This document shows, in pieces, positions 46,208 through 58,026 of a stretch of DNA of 64,000 nucleotides. Below the pieces are notes generated by a model. The model searched no databases. It saw nothing but the letters and a program-made list of their open reading frames with translations, and was not told the DNA's origin. Position numbers and translations under genes: made by a program. Position 1 is the first letter of the stretch. Each line of letters starts with the position of its first letter. Origin of the DNA: Lepiota brunneoincarnata (Eukaryota; Basidiomycota; Agaricomycetes; Agaricales; Agaricaceae); NCBI GenBank assembly GCA_023014365.1, contig JAEBUN010000025.1:682001-746000 (forward strand), given 5' to 3'.

Positions 46208-48575
46208 ATGAAGGTGAGCCAAGAAGGCTTTTGAGAATGGGCGTTACGCTTTACTCAAATGGTTCTCGCAGTATAACGCTAGAATCGCGGCTAATCCTGT
46301 GCGTGCAAGTTCAGTTTTACCACTCTTCTCTGCCATTCATAGGCTCTCGCAGTATGTGGTGGGATCCTTTGCGTGTATCGGAGGAGGCCTCTTCGGTTTG
46401 GACATTTCGTCCATGTCGGGGGTGTTGAACGTGAGTTCAAGCCTAACCTGTCCCTTCGTCGTTGCTGCGGACATCTGACGCCCTGATCTAGAATGGGTAC
46501 TATCTCAGACAATTCAACTTCGTACGCTCGCTCTTTCGTTTTTTTTTTTCAGGGGCTCTTACTCAAAGTGGACTAGCCTACAAGTGATGCTCAGGGCGCC
46601 ATCGTGGCTTCGATGCCTGCAGGCTCCTTTATTGGGGCTCTTGCAGTTACACAGCTCGCGGATCGCCTTGGTCGTAGAAAAACCATCATTCTCGCAGGTA
46701 TTATTTGGGTTATTGGATCTATCTTGCAATGTGCCTCTGTGGTGAGTCTGGGGCCGCTTAATGACGTCGTGATAGTGGTGTACAACCTTTAAACCCCCGT
46801 CCTTGCCTTTTTAGAACCGTGGCATGTTGGTTGTCGGCCGTATCGTCTCCGGTCTCTCCGTTGGCTTATCAAGCGCTGTCGTCCCAATTTATCAATCCGA
46901 GATTACTGCGCCTTCAATCCGTGGGCGTATGGTTTCACTTCAACAATGGTAAACCACACTTGTAACATCGACATCCATTCTGATCATTGATACATCGATG
47001 GCAAAAAGGTCAATCACCTGGGGTATTCTGATTCAGTACTTTATTCAGTTCGGCTGCTCGTACATCGATGGGGTCGCTTCTTTCCGGATTCCGTGGGGTT
47101 TGCAGATGATTCCTGCGATCATCCTCAGTATTGGAATGTTAATTTTCCCTGAGAGTCCTCGTTGGCTATTTGATAAGGGCCGGTGTGTTGTATCCATCCG
47201 AACCCCTCAAACTCCCTTTTTATTGACTGATTCACCAGCGAGGATGAAGCATTACAAGTTCTCGCGGATTTGCACGGCGGAGGAGACAAGACTCACGAGC
47301 TTGTCGTCCTTGAATATGAAGAAATTAAACAGCAGGTATGATTACAAGGCGCTTTCGCAATTTTTATTTGCTCATTCCAACTCAAGGTCACATACTGAAC
47401 GTACCGAAGGCGCCAAGTCGTACTTTGATCTCTTCAAAACTGGAAACCCACGTCGTGTGTTCCTTGGCTGCGCTTTGCAAATGTGGTCCCAACTCAGCGG
47501 AATGAACGTCATGATGTATGTCTCATTGCATTTGAATATTCATCATGGAGTTCACAGCGTATCACAGGTATTATATCGTCTATGTGTTCGAAGGTGCTGG
47601 ATTGACGGGCCGCCGCACCAACCTCATCGCCGATGTATGTTTTGCCTTGTTATCGCTAGTGCGAGAACCACTAATGTTCTACAAAAGTCCGTTCAATATG
47701 TTCTTAACGTCTTGTTCACCGGTGAGGGTCATTTCTTCTCGTCACTGTCAGCATTCATCTCACTGTATCTTCATTCAGTTCCTGCCATTATTTACATTGA
47801 CAAATGGGGGCGAAGGCCGATGCTCCTTGCCGGAACACTGTTGATGGGATTCTGGCTCTTCCTTGTCGGAGGCCTGCAAGCCCGCTTTGGGAGCCCGGGT
47901 ACAGCCCCGGGTTCCACTACCAGTACGATGTTTTGTCGCCTTCCCTCTATCCTCTGTTGATTTATAACCGCTACTAGCCCTCTGGCTCGTCCAGAACAAC
48001 TGATGCTGCTACTAGAGCTATCATTGTTTGCTCCTACTTCTTTGTTTGCAGGTGAGCCAAATCCTACTTATTCGCTCACTGAAGTCTCTGATCCCTACTT
48101 ACCTCAGTTTCGCCATCACCATGGGCCCCGTCTCCTGGACGTATCCCGCTGAGCTGGTACGTCACTGGGCCTTTCCCACGCTCGTGTCATGCATAACACA
48201 CTCTCTATAGTACTCATTAAAGATCCGCGGGAAAGCAGTAGCTTTGGCAACTGTAAGATTGATGCAGGCTCAGTCTTCCAAGGGGTGATGCTGATCATTT
48301 ATTTACCTCAGGCCACAAACTGGCTCTTTAACTTTTCGCTTGCATATGCTGTTCCACCCGGGCTCAATAATATCGCATGGAGGACCTACTTCATTTTCGG
48401 CACATTCAACTTTGCTGCATTCATCCATGTGCTGTTCATGTACCCTGAAACCGTTGGACGGACTCTCGAAGAGGTTGAGGAGATCTTCCAGCAAGGTCAC
48501 GTATTCACCGCTTGGAAGATTGACAAGAATGTTGGCAAGAAGACAGTTGGAGGAAGTTGTTGGAGGAAAGCCTAA
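46208..48575 (+). CDS. MFS sugar transporter (hexose/monosaccharide type), one frame break
   Basis: This is a plasma-membrane proton-coupled sugar transporter of the Sugar_tr family with 12 expected helices. The first exon is only ATG AAG (46208-46213). Then come 46353-46430 (GGGLFGLDISSMSGVLN), 46492-46521, 46577-46741 (VASMPAGSFIGALAVTQLAD, RLGRRKTI), 46815-46948 (GRIVSGLSVGLSSAVVPIYQSE), 47009-47182 (QFGCSYIDG, PESPRWLFDKGR) and 47239-47335. Later exons hold GCALQMWSQLSGMN, YYIVYVFEGAGL, VPAIIYIDKWGRRP, FAITMGPVSWTYPAEL, KIRGKAVALAT, NWLFNFSLAYAVP and PETVGRTLEEVEEIF, and stop at 48575. The signature motifs GRR, PESPR, RGR and PETxGRTLEE are all present. The exon after 47386 begins VTY, then meets TGA at 47396-47398. 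Dropping the T at 47396 restores ERTEGAKSYFDLF. Substrate is not defined by sequence. Confidence 0.88.
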
Positions 48576-49195
48576 GGTCTGTGTCGACACTTTCTCGTTG
48601 GGTCGCGTGACCAGTGCTGATTAAAAATCAGCCTTCCCAGGCCGAGCGCTCCGATTCCGTGGAGGAAAAGGCTGAGGCATAGTTCTCCGAGAACATCGTT
48701 AATGTGTTGTTGGTTCTCACGATTTTCGCTTTTATGATGCTACGCTGATGTATTTCACGAACAATGTATTGAGGTTTTTGACGACCCATGGGAGTCATCA
48801 ATTTGCGTGGGGTCTAGAAGCCTGCGCTGCCATCAAGGTCCTCGGCACTTATGATGTAGAAAGTTCTGATTTCGTTTAACCAGAAACAGAAAATTGGTCG
48901 CTCCTGTGTAGGTTGGTGGGAGCCTTTGTGTCTCCACCAAAGGTGATGATCAGTGTTTCAAATTGATATTGCGTCTCCGTTCTTGGTGCTTCGCTACAAC
49001 CCATCACTTGATCCCCGCTATAACACTCTGGGTTGGGATGAACGATTGTGAACACCTCGATGCGTCTGTTTATCCCATCCATTTCTTCCGTTCGCTGATC
49101 TCGTCCTTCTTCTCCTTAATGTGAGTCCATCCCCCCCAGGTTATGTGGCATAGATGGTTTTGACCATCTACATATAATCTAGGCTATCTAAACAG
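48576..49195. other. Short intergenic region
   Basis: Nothing is supported with confidence. A plus-strand frame from ATG 49038 to a GTGAGT donor near 49120 could be a first exon of the next gene, but its phase does not fit the exon that begins at 49196. Confidence 0.35.
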
Positions 49196-50005
49196 AACAT
49201 TATTGTGATTTGTGCGGCTGGGGGCGGGGCCTTCTTGGCGGCCGTGCTTCTGTTTATGTTCTTCTGGCTGTACAGAGCAAGGGAATGGCAGCGACAACAA
49301 GATTTGCTGCAACCCAGGAGATACTCGTACTCTGAAACGCCAGTAGCCAGGGACTCTCCGAGTCACAAGTTGTTACCGGAGAGGAATTCTGAGGACATCG
49401 CTGTTGGGCAACTGAACCTCGCAGCGTCAACCCCCCCACCATCGACAACTCCACGGTTACCCCAACCTGTGTTTCAGCCACCTACGCTTTTGCGGTCGCT
49501 AACATATGCGCCAAGGAATGGTCAGGCCCAAGGGGAGGCACCAGTTCAGCTGCGGAGAGAGCCCCAGGAACAGGGAGCCATCGACATGGAATCTCTTTCC
49601 CGTCAAACCACACACTTTTCGCGTACGTCCACTCTTGTGGCGGAAGTGGGCTCGGCTCCCTCTACTCCCAGAGCATCCCTTACGGTACGTCTGCTAGATG
49701 CATACAGAGAGTTTGCACTTAGACTCAAGGCTTGGATTTTGCAGACTAGAACGAGATTATACAAGCGGTCCGATGTAATCCCGCCAGTACCTAACATACC
49801 TCTGCCCGTATTGGACATGCCACCCGCACTGTCAGAAACATTTGCGTCAGAATTTCTCAATTTTGCATATTCTAAGCGATGGTCGACAACACAACCGAAG
49901 CGGAAAGTAGATACAGCTAGGGAAGGGGCTGTAGGTCTCCATGCAATAGGAGGTAGTGCAGGGTCACCAACATCGGAGCGAGGTGCTACGGAGCGAGGTT
50001 GGTGA
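49196..50005 (+). CDS. Single-pass membrane protein with disordered cytosolic tail, 5' end unresolved
   Basis: The visible exon opens after a splice-acceptor-like AAACAG and runs to TGA 50003-50005. It starts with a strong membrane helix (IIVICAAGGGAFLAAVLLFMFFWLY) followed by RAREWQRQQ, a positively charged cytosolic border. About 230 Ser/Pro-rich residues follow, with helical segments near LLDAYREFALRLKAWILQ and ETFASEFLNFAYSKRW. No in-frame ATG precedes the helix in the exon, so the gene probably has upstream exons coding an extracellular part that I could not identify, or a very short first exon. The layout (extracellular part, one helix, disordered tail) is common among uncharacterised basidiomycete proteins. 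Function unknown. Confidence 0.5.
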   Translation, partial: NIIVICAAGGGAFLAAVLLFMFFWLYRAREWQRQQDLLQPRRYSYSETPVARDSPSHKLLPERNSEDIAVGQLNLAASTPPPSTTPRLPQPVFQPPTLLRSLTYAPRNGQAQGEAPVQLRREPQEQGAIDMESLSRQTTHFSRTSTLVAEVGSAPSTPRASLTVRLLDAYREFALRLKAWILQTRTRLYKRSDVIPPVPNIPLPVLDMPPALSETFASEFLNFAYSKRWSTTQPKRKVDTAREGAVGLHAIGGSAGSPTSERGATERGW

Positions 50006-51439
50006 GGGGATATCTCGTGAGCGGATTTCTGTTCTGTTCAGCTTCAACTGAGGGAGGGGCTCACTCTATCCTCCCGGTCTACACGGTGTTGATCGCTCCG
50101 GTGACTTCCGCAGCCTTGATCTGAAGAATCACATAACCTTAGGATTGTCTTCCTGTCGCAAAAGATGGACCAACTTGTGTCTTATTAGGATTACGCTATC
50201 AGCAGCTCTACGTTCCTTCTAGTTTCCGGTCTTTCCTCTTTATCTTTATTATTATCGATAGCTTCACCATTCTTTCATCGGACTTGGACATACGCAGTGG
50301 AATTTCGTCTTGTACTACTTCATACTTACTATTTCATCAGCGTGTGCTCCGCGCACACAATCGGCTATGCGGAATATCCAGGGGAAAGGGCGCCGGCGAC
50401 TCAGGCAACGCTGAAGTTAAAGCTGAGTTTCATGAGCCCGACAGAGCACGAGATTAGTTGATCGTAGTGCTCCTAGCTCACGTGAAAGGCAGGTGATCGA
50501 AAGTACCAAGACTACAATGATCGCTCTTGAGCGGTGGAGTAGTATAGTTGGGGAAATTGATCCGACAAGTAGGTAGTGGTGATTATCTGCCCCGCAGTAC
50601 GCGTTGCGCAGCGGTGGAGAGTGTTGGTATCTGTTGGAAACCGGATCATAAATGAACTTAATGAACTTAGGGGGTGATCCGAGCTCGGCCAGAGTCTTAG
50701 GGTATATCCTGGTTTCTTTTCGTGGGCACTGGCATTGACTTTCCCAAAATCCCTCAGATACTTGTGGAACTGCACATTTCTTCTTACGCGTCCACTGCAA
50801 ATGGGGTTAGGCAAACGATACTCTAGGGCTCTGTTCAGCCCTTCGAACAGGCAAGCTCCATTGATTGTAGGGACGCCTACTTGGGGCGGCCCTCACTAAG
50901 GGCGAGGTCGACTTGCGGGGGGCACGAAGTGAACGGGACCAACGTCTATTCGAGGGAGCTACTTCTGAGTGGTAAAACTCGAGATATTGCTGTCCTGATC
51001 CCGAATTCCCCCAGACCCCCTACCACCACCCCTTATGCCTGATCCAATTCTTCTAGACGTCACGTCAAAGAAGTGCGAATCTTGGTGTGGGCGGGATCCG
51101 TGGGTTTACATTGATCATCTTCCCCTGTCTTCCTAGTGTTCGCAAGGTCCGCGGTTCATCGGTGGTCCTTGTTGGACGATGGGGAGAGGGAAGGGGCGGG
51201 ATCCAAAGGTGATGTTAGGGCCCCGAGGACAGTTCAGAAGGTCAATGCGACTCGGCGGCGCCAAAGGTTGGTACTTGAGTAGCAGAGATGACGAGCAGGT
51301 AGTAGCAGCGGCGTCCTGGAAATTATTTAAGGGTAATTTCTTCTCGTCTCAAAATGCAGATATATACAGGAGGCGACCTATTCAGGTACAAACTGGGGAG
51401 GAATTACAACGAGCAAGGCCCCTCCGACCCGCATCCATC
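50006..51439. other. Intergenic region
   Basis: Frames at 50417-50814 (minus) and 51179-51460 (plus) show no domain. No gene, repeat or RNA was recognised between the membrane-protein gene and the P450 stop. Confidence 0.45.
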
Positions 51440-54037
51440 TTATTCATCTTGATCCACTAAACTCATTCTGAGGGGCAGTTGTGGACCTGCCATATCGTCG
51501 GTACCTTCAACGAAGGGTGTCGAAATGCCGACCAATTTCCAGGAGATCGTCTTTTCAGATAAGGAGAACTTGAACGTGCTGAGCAGCACGGATAAAACAA
51601 CCTCTGTTATATATTAGCCAAGGGGTCGCAGGAGGGTTTCGAATGACCGGGACGCCAGGACGTACTCATTTCGAGCTGCGAGAATTTGAAACCACTAAAA
51701 GACATTATCGGGCAGCAGCTGGAAAGTAAGGGCACAACTCACATGCACGCGTGTCCCCCTCCCAGGAACGTCATCCTAGAAAATGCCATTGGCGGGTGCC
51801 TTGAATCCTTTACCGAGAATAATGCTTACAAGTGTGAGTATATCCCTGGCATATGCGCTCGAACAATAGACTCAGGCAGAGGTGACAGCCAACGTTCAGG
51901 TTTCCATTCGTAGGAATCCGGTCCCCACAAATCTGGGTTGCAGTTTGCACCAAGTAGAGATATGAGAATATTGGTTCCTTTCTGGACATGTATTTCCGTC
52001 AATTCTTTTCCATCCACGCCCAAAATAGGTTTTGAGAATGGGAGGATTATGTCTTGACGAGCTTTGTGGGGGATTCTCGGAATACACTGCCATGGCATCG
52101 ATATTCGGCACTTACGTTCGGGCAAACGAAATATTGGCAGGTGGATAGCTGCCAACTATGTTTTGAGTATTTTATCTTGTGGGCAACATCCGATGAGCAC
52201 CCACACTCGGAGAGTTTCACGGCAAACAGCATCCAAATATGGAAGCGAGACGAGCTGATCATAGGATAGCTGCCTGCCTCCTTGGGCTTCTTGGGTTTCT
52301 GCCCGTAATCTGCTTTGGACGTCTGGGTTGGTAGCAAGCAGATGAAGAATACGAGAGAGCGCTGAAGACGTCGTGTCCATCGCGGCGAAAACAAACGTCC
52401 TGTCAAGGCGTGAGGCCCTGAAGTGCTCCGTAGTCACAGAAAATAGGAGACCCACGTAATCTAAGAGGTGGGAGTGAGTGGTTGGACTATCATCAAAAGC
52501 TATTCCGTCCAAACCTGGCCAGCGACTTCCGAGTCCGTCAATTTATCCTTTTCTGAAGCAGACGCGTTGGCCCTCACTTCCAGCAGTAGGACAATTTAGG
52601 GTCAGCCGATTTTCGACAGAAAACGGTGGACGTACTTAAAATGCTGATAATGTCCTTTTTGTTTGCCCCTTCCATAGCAACCTGTGGGTCTGAGCTATGC
52701 AGCACCCTTTCCTTTGCTTCGATTATTTCGACTGAGGTCTTGCGCATCATATCAACAGCTTTTATAATTTCTTGAACATGCTGCGAGGGGATGCGCTCGA
52801 CGATGAATCTTTTTAGCTGCGGGAAATTGAATTTAGCGGCAAAAGGGAAAATAAATTGGTCTGCGAGGAAACCAATGGGTCCACCAATGAGTGTACTGAC
52901 AAATGTTTTGTCACCACAGGCCAAATCAAAGACGTGTGTCACATACGAAAATTTCTTGAGTGATTCACTATACGGATGGTAATCGAAATCATTCCCCAGG
53001 CAATCAAACGAGTATCCCATTCCACTCTGGCCAATGAGCTCAAGTGCTGCGCGGGTCATCCAGGACAAAATATCAATTTCTTGTGGCCCATTCGCAACTT
53101 TATCCTTCAATACTACTCGAAGCTGGCCTCAGTCAAAGAAGAGTCAGATTCTATTATTCTTCTGTAGGGATCAATGAACCCATACCCTTTCTGTCACCTC
53201 ATAGAAGATTGGGACTGAATATGATACAAACTTAGAGTTTGACCGCGTGTAAAACATGGGGAGCATACCCATATCACGCATGTGGTTAATAGAGAAGACA
53301 GGGTTCATCATTTTCCTTTACTTCCTATGCTGTTCCCCTATCAAACATGAAGACTACGGCAAAATCATTTGATGATGGCCGTACACACCTGCGGTAGCTA
53401 TAAGTCCTTCACCAAAGTAAGCGTTATTGCGACTATAAAATAAATAACTTCTCATGAGTGAGGTTGTGGGGGGAGGAAGAAACTCAGACATGGTGACCGC
53501 TGGTGATCCTTCATAGGGGTATTGGTCCTGCAGCCCGATTCCTCAGTATCAGATAAAGAATTGACGGTGGGTGTTCACCTTAACAAGGATATGATGAAGA
53601 GATTTGGGGTCAAAAGTTATTAATATCCGTTCCTTGGGACATTCAGTTTCGCGCCCAGAAAGTAAGTGAAGAACCCCGGACCCCTAGAACACCCATGATC
53701 TTCATGGCCCTCCCATCTGACAATATAGATAGTCATGAGTAATAGATGTGGGCGAAGCAGGCGGATGGCGGAGCCCACAACGTTCCAGTAACATCAAAAT
53801 GAAAGGCCCATCCATCTGCATCAGGATCGAACAATTGGCTTATGTTGGCTGTTGACCCATCAGTGTTCACCTGCAGACTAGCGGCACATGAATGCTCCAC
53901 AAAGCAAGCAACCAGGAGTATTGAGGGGGTCCTGGAAGCTTATCAAGCGGGGACCTGACCAAGAACCCCCTCAACACCCTCAACATAGCCCAAGATATTG
54001 CATACACCAAGATCGCCTGCAAGAGGAGGGAGAGCAT
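51440..54037 (-). pseudogene. Cytochrome P450 monooxygenase with one in-frame nonsense codon
   Basis: This is a microsomal class II P450. The start at 54037 (MLSLLLQAILVYAISWAML) gives a membrane anchor followed by the proline hinge LDKLPGPPQYSWLL. Exons then give ISQLFDPDADGWAFH, LITFDPKSLHHILVK, DQYPYEG, AYFGEGLIATAG, MMNPVFSINHMRDM, VPIFYEVTER, LSWMTRAALELIGQSGMGYS, the I-helix AAMDTTSSALSR (usually AGMDTT), the K-helix ETLR, PERW and the heme loop FLGGGHACIG with Cys codon at 51745-51747. The arginine usual before the cysteine is His. The gene ends at TAA 51440-51442. In the conserved EQHRKQRK segment the glutamine codon is TAA (53318-53320), one C-to-T change from CAA. Everything else looks readable, so inactivation is recent, or the base is wrong. 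The substrate is unknown. Confidence 0.85.
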
Positions 54038-57000
54038 AATAGGTGGAGAGATGGCGTTATGGAGGTACCTCTACCTGCGAAATCAAATATAGGGCTTTAC
54101 GCGACTTTATGGATCTAGGTGGTTGGAATGTCCTGTCCTCGTACTGCTTCTGGCCCCGACCGTGTGTGACCAGGTTATGCATAACTCGAATAGCCTAAGG
54201 GATTTAGATCTGCTTCTTGCAAAAGCGCCGGAACCTATGACCTGGATTTAGAATAGTCCTCAGGTGACTTATCCATCTGGTTATCTGTAGTACTGGAGCA
54301 GAGGTTTCAAGTTCCCTAGCCAATCGTGGGTTCTTAGGTAGTCTACGTTTAAATGCGCTAGATACTTAAGAAGTGCTTTCCTTTCGCGTGCAGGGCGTTT
54401 CTTAACCCCGTCGATTTCAAGTATGCATCTTCCATGATCTTGGCGGGGCATTTATGGCTTTCCACAAATCTCCGAGGATGGATCTATAGCGTACCAGGCT
54501 GATTGTTGTTCGCATGATATTTGGCTGATCACCTTCAGCGTAAAGTAAGTGGCAAAGCAAGAAGTACTGCCTCCCGGCCTCCAGTGCCTAGCAAGATGTC
54601 GCCTATTCCATGCCAAGACCCGAATAGAGCCAGCAGGGATCATAGCACCGAATATGTATCGTGTTGGACACAGGAATTCGGACACACGCTTTTGCACCCT
54701 CTGGGTTGGTTCCAGACGAATATAGCAGCAAGGGCCAAACCATTCACCATCTCACCGGTCAGTCGATACTGTTGCTCAAGTAGCCAACGCTTCGGATAGG
54801 GCTAACGAGCTCCCACTCAGACAACCCTCGTGTCAGAGCGCCTCAGCTTTAGAGAGGGGTTGAGGCCAACAGCGGGGAAATGGACAGGGACGTGGTAGGA
54901 ATCAAGTAAATTAATAGGTGGCGAAAATGAGTAGTCCCGGCACAATCTAGGCCAACAGAGTATAAGGGTTAGTCTACATTAGTCTACAGCATCTGATGTA
55001 GACCATTTCGGTGGTGATGATTCCCGCAGTCTCGAACCAATGAGGGCGCTGCAGGTCTCACGGAACTTTGAAGTGAAAGAACTGTCGTGTTAGCAATGTC
55101 ACCGTCTCGTACACCTTCTGATCTCGCATTACCTTTTGTTCACCTCGTGTTCATAATCGTCCTTAGCCCCTTGCGTTTGGAATGCGGGTACTAGGAAATT
55201 TCTTCGGGTGCCCTTTTCCGGTGACATACTGTATGAATTGAGATAGATATTCCTTCAGGCGAAGCATCCATACACTGCTTCATGATCTTACTGACACAAG
55301 GACGAGGACAATGTTGAATGAACGGCTCAGCTCAGATCGGCATAAATTTTCGGCAAGTCAGCTTGCATAGCAAATCGATTTGCGGCTACTTCCAATATTC
55401 ACACTATTAATCCGCACTTGGTACTGACGACTTGTGGAAATCATTTCTCCTGGCCGCTGGTCGAGAGGTTTAATATATCGAGTTGTTTCTAAAGGTATAA
55501 CCCAATGTCTTGCCTGCGATTAAAGGACCATTGCTGATATACCGAACCCCATGGGGTATCATTGTCAAGAAGTCTGGTTGGAACCTGATCCCCAGCTTTT
55601 GCCATCGCTGTGATGGACACCGCACGCCATCTAGGTTGCGTCCCATCTGGAGGAACACAAGCCCTGAAGTGAAGTTCAGCAGAAAAATAAATGGTAGAAG
55701 TGACATGTCCTACATATAAAGTGACGTTCCAGGGAAATTTCCAACCCACCATTCTTGGGGACCCTCTAGATGCGTGCAAGATCTGGCCTGGAGCCGAACC
55801 AACAGCGATGTACACTCCTTGCTCCTTGGCTGACTCAATTGTGTACAACCACGGCGAATCTGAGTTATTGACGTTTGTCACAACCCACTTGTGGGGTTAT
55901 GGTAATTCATTTTCAGCTATGGGGCGAGTTGGGTACGTACCTTCTGGGCGGGTTCGTCTTTGTTATACTGCTGGACGGTAACTGCATACAAAGACCAACA
56001 CCGAAATCATAGAACTCTTCAATCAACTGAATTATCATACATGCAATTCACTCAACTTTTCATATCTGAACCACTAAGCTGAAGAGCCCACTGGTTTGAT
56101 TGGCTGGCCACAATCGAGTAGGATACCACCAAGAGTGTTATCGAACATTCTCACTGTGGTTGCAGATCTGCGAATAGTGGTGGATGGCGACAAATAGATG
56201 CTGTGTCCAGTTGAAGTTCTCGTTCGTTGTTCTCCCCAATATATACGCAGCCCTTGCGTAAAGTACGGGCGGAAGTTCATGCAACACTAGTTTAAGGATA
56301 ATCAAAGACAACCAAGTTCACAGCGGAGATGCGAGCGAATCGAGAGATCTAGGGTCTTATGCCCTATACTAAAGCGAACCTATCGACACAAGTTCTCCTG
56401 TCGTGGCGCCTCATGTTGACCATATGGTCGCCGCCCCTTACATTGAGGAGAAATTCTTATCGTTCCACACGCGACGGCGGGAATGGATGAAGCGGGAGAT
56501 AGAGGCAATAGGTGGAGTGAATGAGGGTAGCGGGGAGAGAGCGCCTGCGATTCATGTCAATTCTTCCGGGGAATTTGGAAGCCCGACCTCTACGTGCAGG
56601 ATTTCAAGATATCTGAGGAGCCGTTCCGTGGTTGCCGCCAAATATTGCTAAGGAATCCGAGAATTGAACTATGTGGTGCGCGTAGGCGGTGGTGCACTCC
56701 TCCACGCCGGTCGCAATTGCTACGAAAGATGTCCATTGGCATCTACCAGAAAACATGCTAGCTGGATAACGTAAATGAGCTACGTATTTATACATCAGTG
56801 GTGGCGCACCAAAACTTCCTGCGAGCGCCGCGCTTTACTGGGCGGAAAGGAGAGCCCAACCCAGGTTCTTAGATTAGGCTCATCCATGCGGTATGGTTGT
56901 CCTTCTTTGGAGGTTCCAGAGTACATTCCCATAAGTCGGATGTTTGAGGTGCGAAAGTCAGCCGAGGGGTGGACTTCGAGTTGTCTGGCCGCAATATCCG

Positions 57001-57360
57001 CTGTGGGAGATTCCATGGAGATGATGTCTTTACGTTGTTCGTCCAATTTCACTTCGCCGAGGTCTGGTATCGAAGCTGTTGCCCACATTGCACTTGAATC
57101 AAGTCCTTCCATGCCACGTCTGGGTAATTAATATCACCGAAGTTTGAGGTGTTAGTCACCGAGTCATTGGATTCCCGAGACCGCAGGGAATTTATTACGC
57201 GAATTCCGGCGTTGAGAGAATGAGATTCAGCTGGTATATGCAAGATTGCGGATGTATCTTTCATAGCTAAGACAGGCCTCTGTGTGGAATATATAAGAGG
57301 GCATCCGAAAGACATTGTATTGATCCACCACCCTTCCTGATATCTGACCACAGTCAAACA
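54038..57360. other. Long stretch without an identified gene
   Basis: On the minus strand, 55489-55881 is a 130-codon frame (GVYIAVGSAPGQILHASRG, then KFPWNVTLYVGHV) that reads protein-like but matches nothing I know. Also on minus, 57315 down to 56795 reads as two frames one shift apart (MSFGCPLIYSTQRPVLAM, then MEGLDSSAMWATASIPDL). They might be one gene starting 45 bp from the lectin gene on the other strand. No splice plan made either convincing. Bases 54038-55480 hold nothing I can support. Confidence 0.3.
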
Positions 57361-58026
57361 ATGGTTGACCAACACCCTCTGCCAGATGGCATTTATATCA
57401 TCAACAGCGACCCCCATGTCAACTGGGCTCTTCAGGTCAATGACACGGGGAGAAGTTCGTTAATGGCTAGATCACTTCGAGGAAGTATTGCTGTTTCTTA
57501 TTACGCCCGTTTTGTACAGTTACTATTGAGAAGTTCGATCAGACCAACAAAAATCAGCAGGTGTGTTTACAGATGCGGCCACAATCACTTGATTCGTGCT
57601 CTTTTTCTAAACAGTGGAAATCGACGTGCAAAGACAACAATGGTACTTTCGACGGCTCCCATTATACTTTTGAATCTGTTGGGCAACCTGGCCTTTTCAT
57701 CGATACGGACATTCACGGATCCGGCGAAGGTTACATATTGAAGACTACCAGAGGGAAGAAAATTTGGTGGTCAAGGTTGGGCCCTCGTGAGGGTGCAAAC
57801 GGTGCAAGATTGTGAAGCCGCTGTTTCTTGGGTCATCCTTGTCTACTATGCTAAAATCTGTTCCAGGATCGTAGTTGCCTTGACCCCAGACAATGGGTGG
57901 TGGACAGTTTCTACCGAGAATGCCACCGACATTGGGTGGCAAGTTGACACAAAGCGCATTCACGGCGACAAAGGCGACTGGGGCGATGAGAGTGATCTCT
58001 GGAACTTCGTCAAACCTAAGGTCTGA
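57361..58026 (+). CDS. Small ricin-B-type (beta-trefoil) lectin-like protein, 151 aa
   Basis: Four exons, 57361-57454, 57520-57560, 57615-57775 and 57867-58026, join with exact phase and give 151 residues without a signal peptide. The opening LPDGIYIINSDPHVNWALQV and the first QxW-like motif (KFDQTNKNQQW, formed across an intron) are typical of fungal ricin-B/beta-trefoil lectins. A second module reads YTFESVGQPGLFIDTDIHG, and the last WWTVSTENATDIGWQVDTK. The protein ends at TGA 58024-58026. Lectins of this kind in mushrooms are cytosolic, bind glycans and in several cases deter fungivores. That role is not shown here. There is no toxin catalytic domain. Confidence 0.7.

Noticed and set aside
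5380..47398. Programmed +1 ribosomal frameshifting as the cause of the repeated +1 breaks
   Set aside because: The sites share no slippery heptamer or stop context, one lies at a splice junction, and they hit unrelated genes. Insertion errors or mutations explain them more simply.
54452..54799. Possible gene fragment after the P450
   Set aside because: Open frames on both strands overlap and none shows a recognisable family motif.
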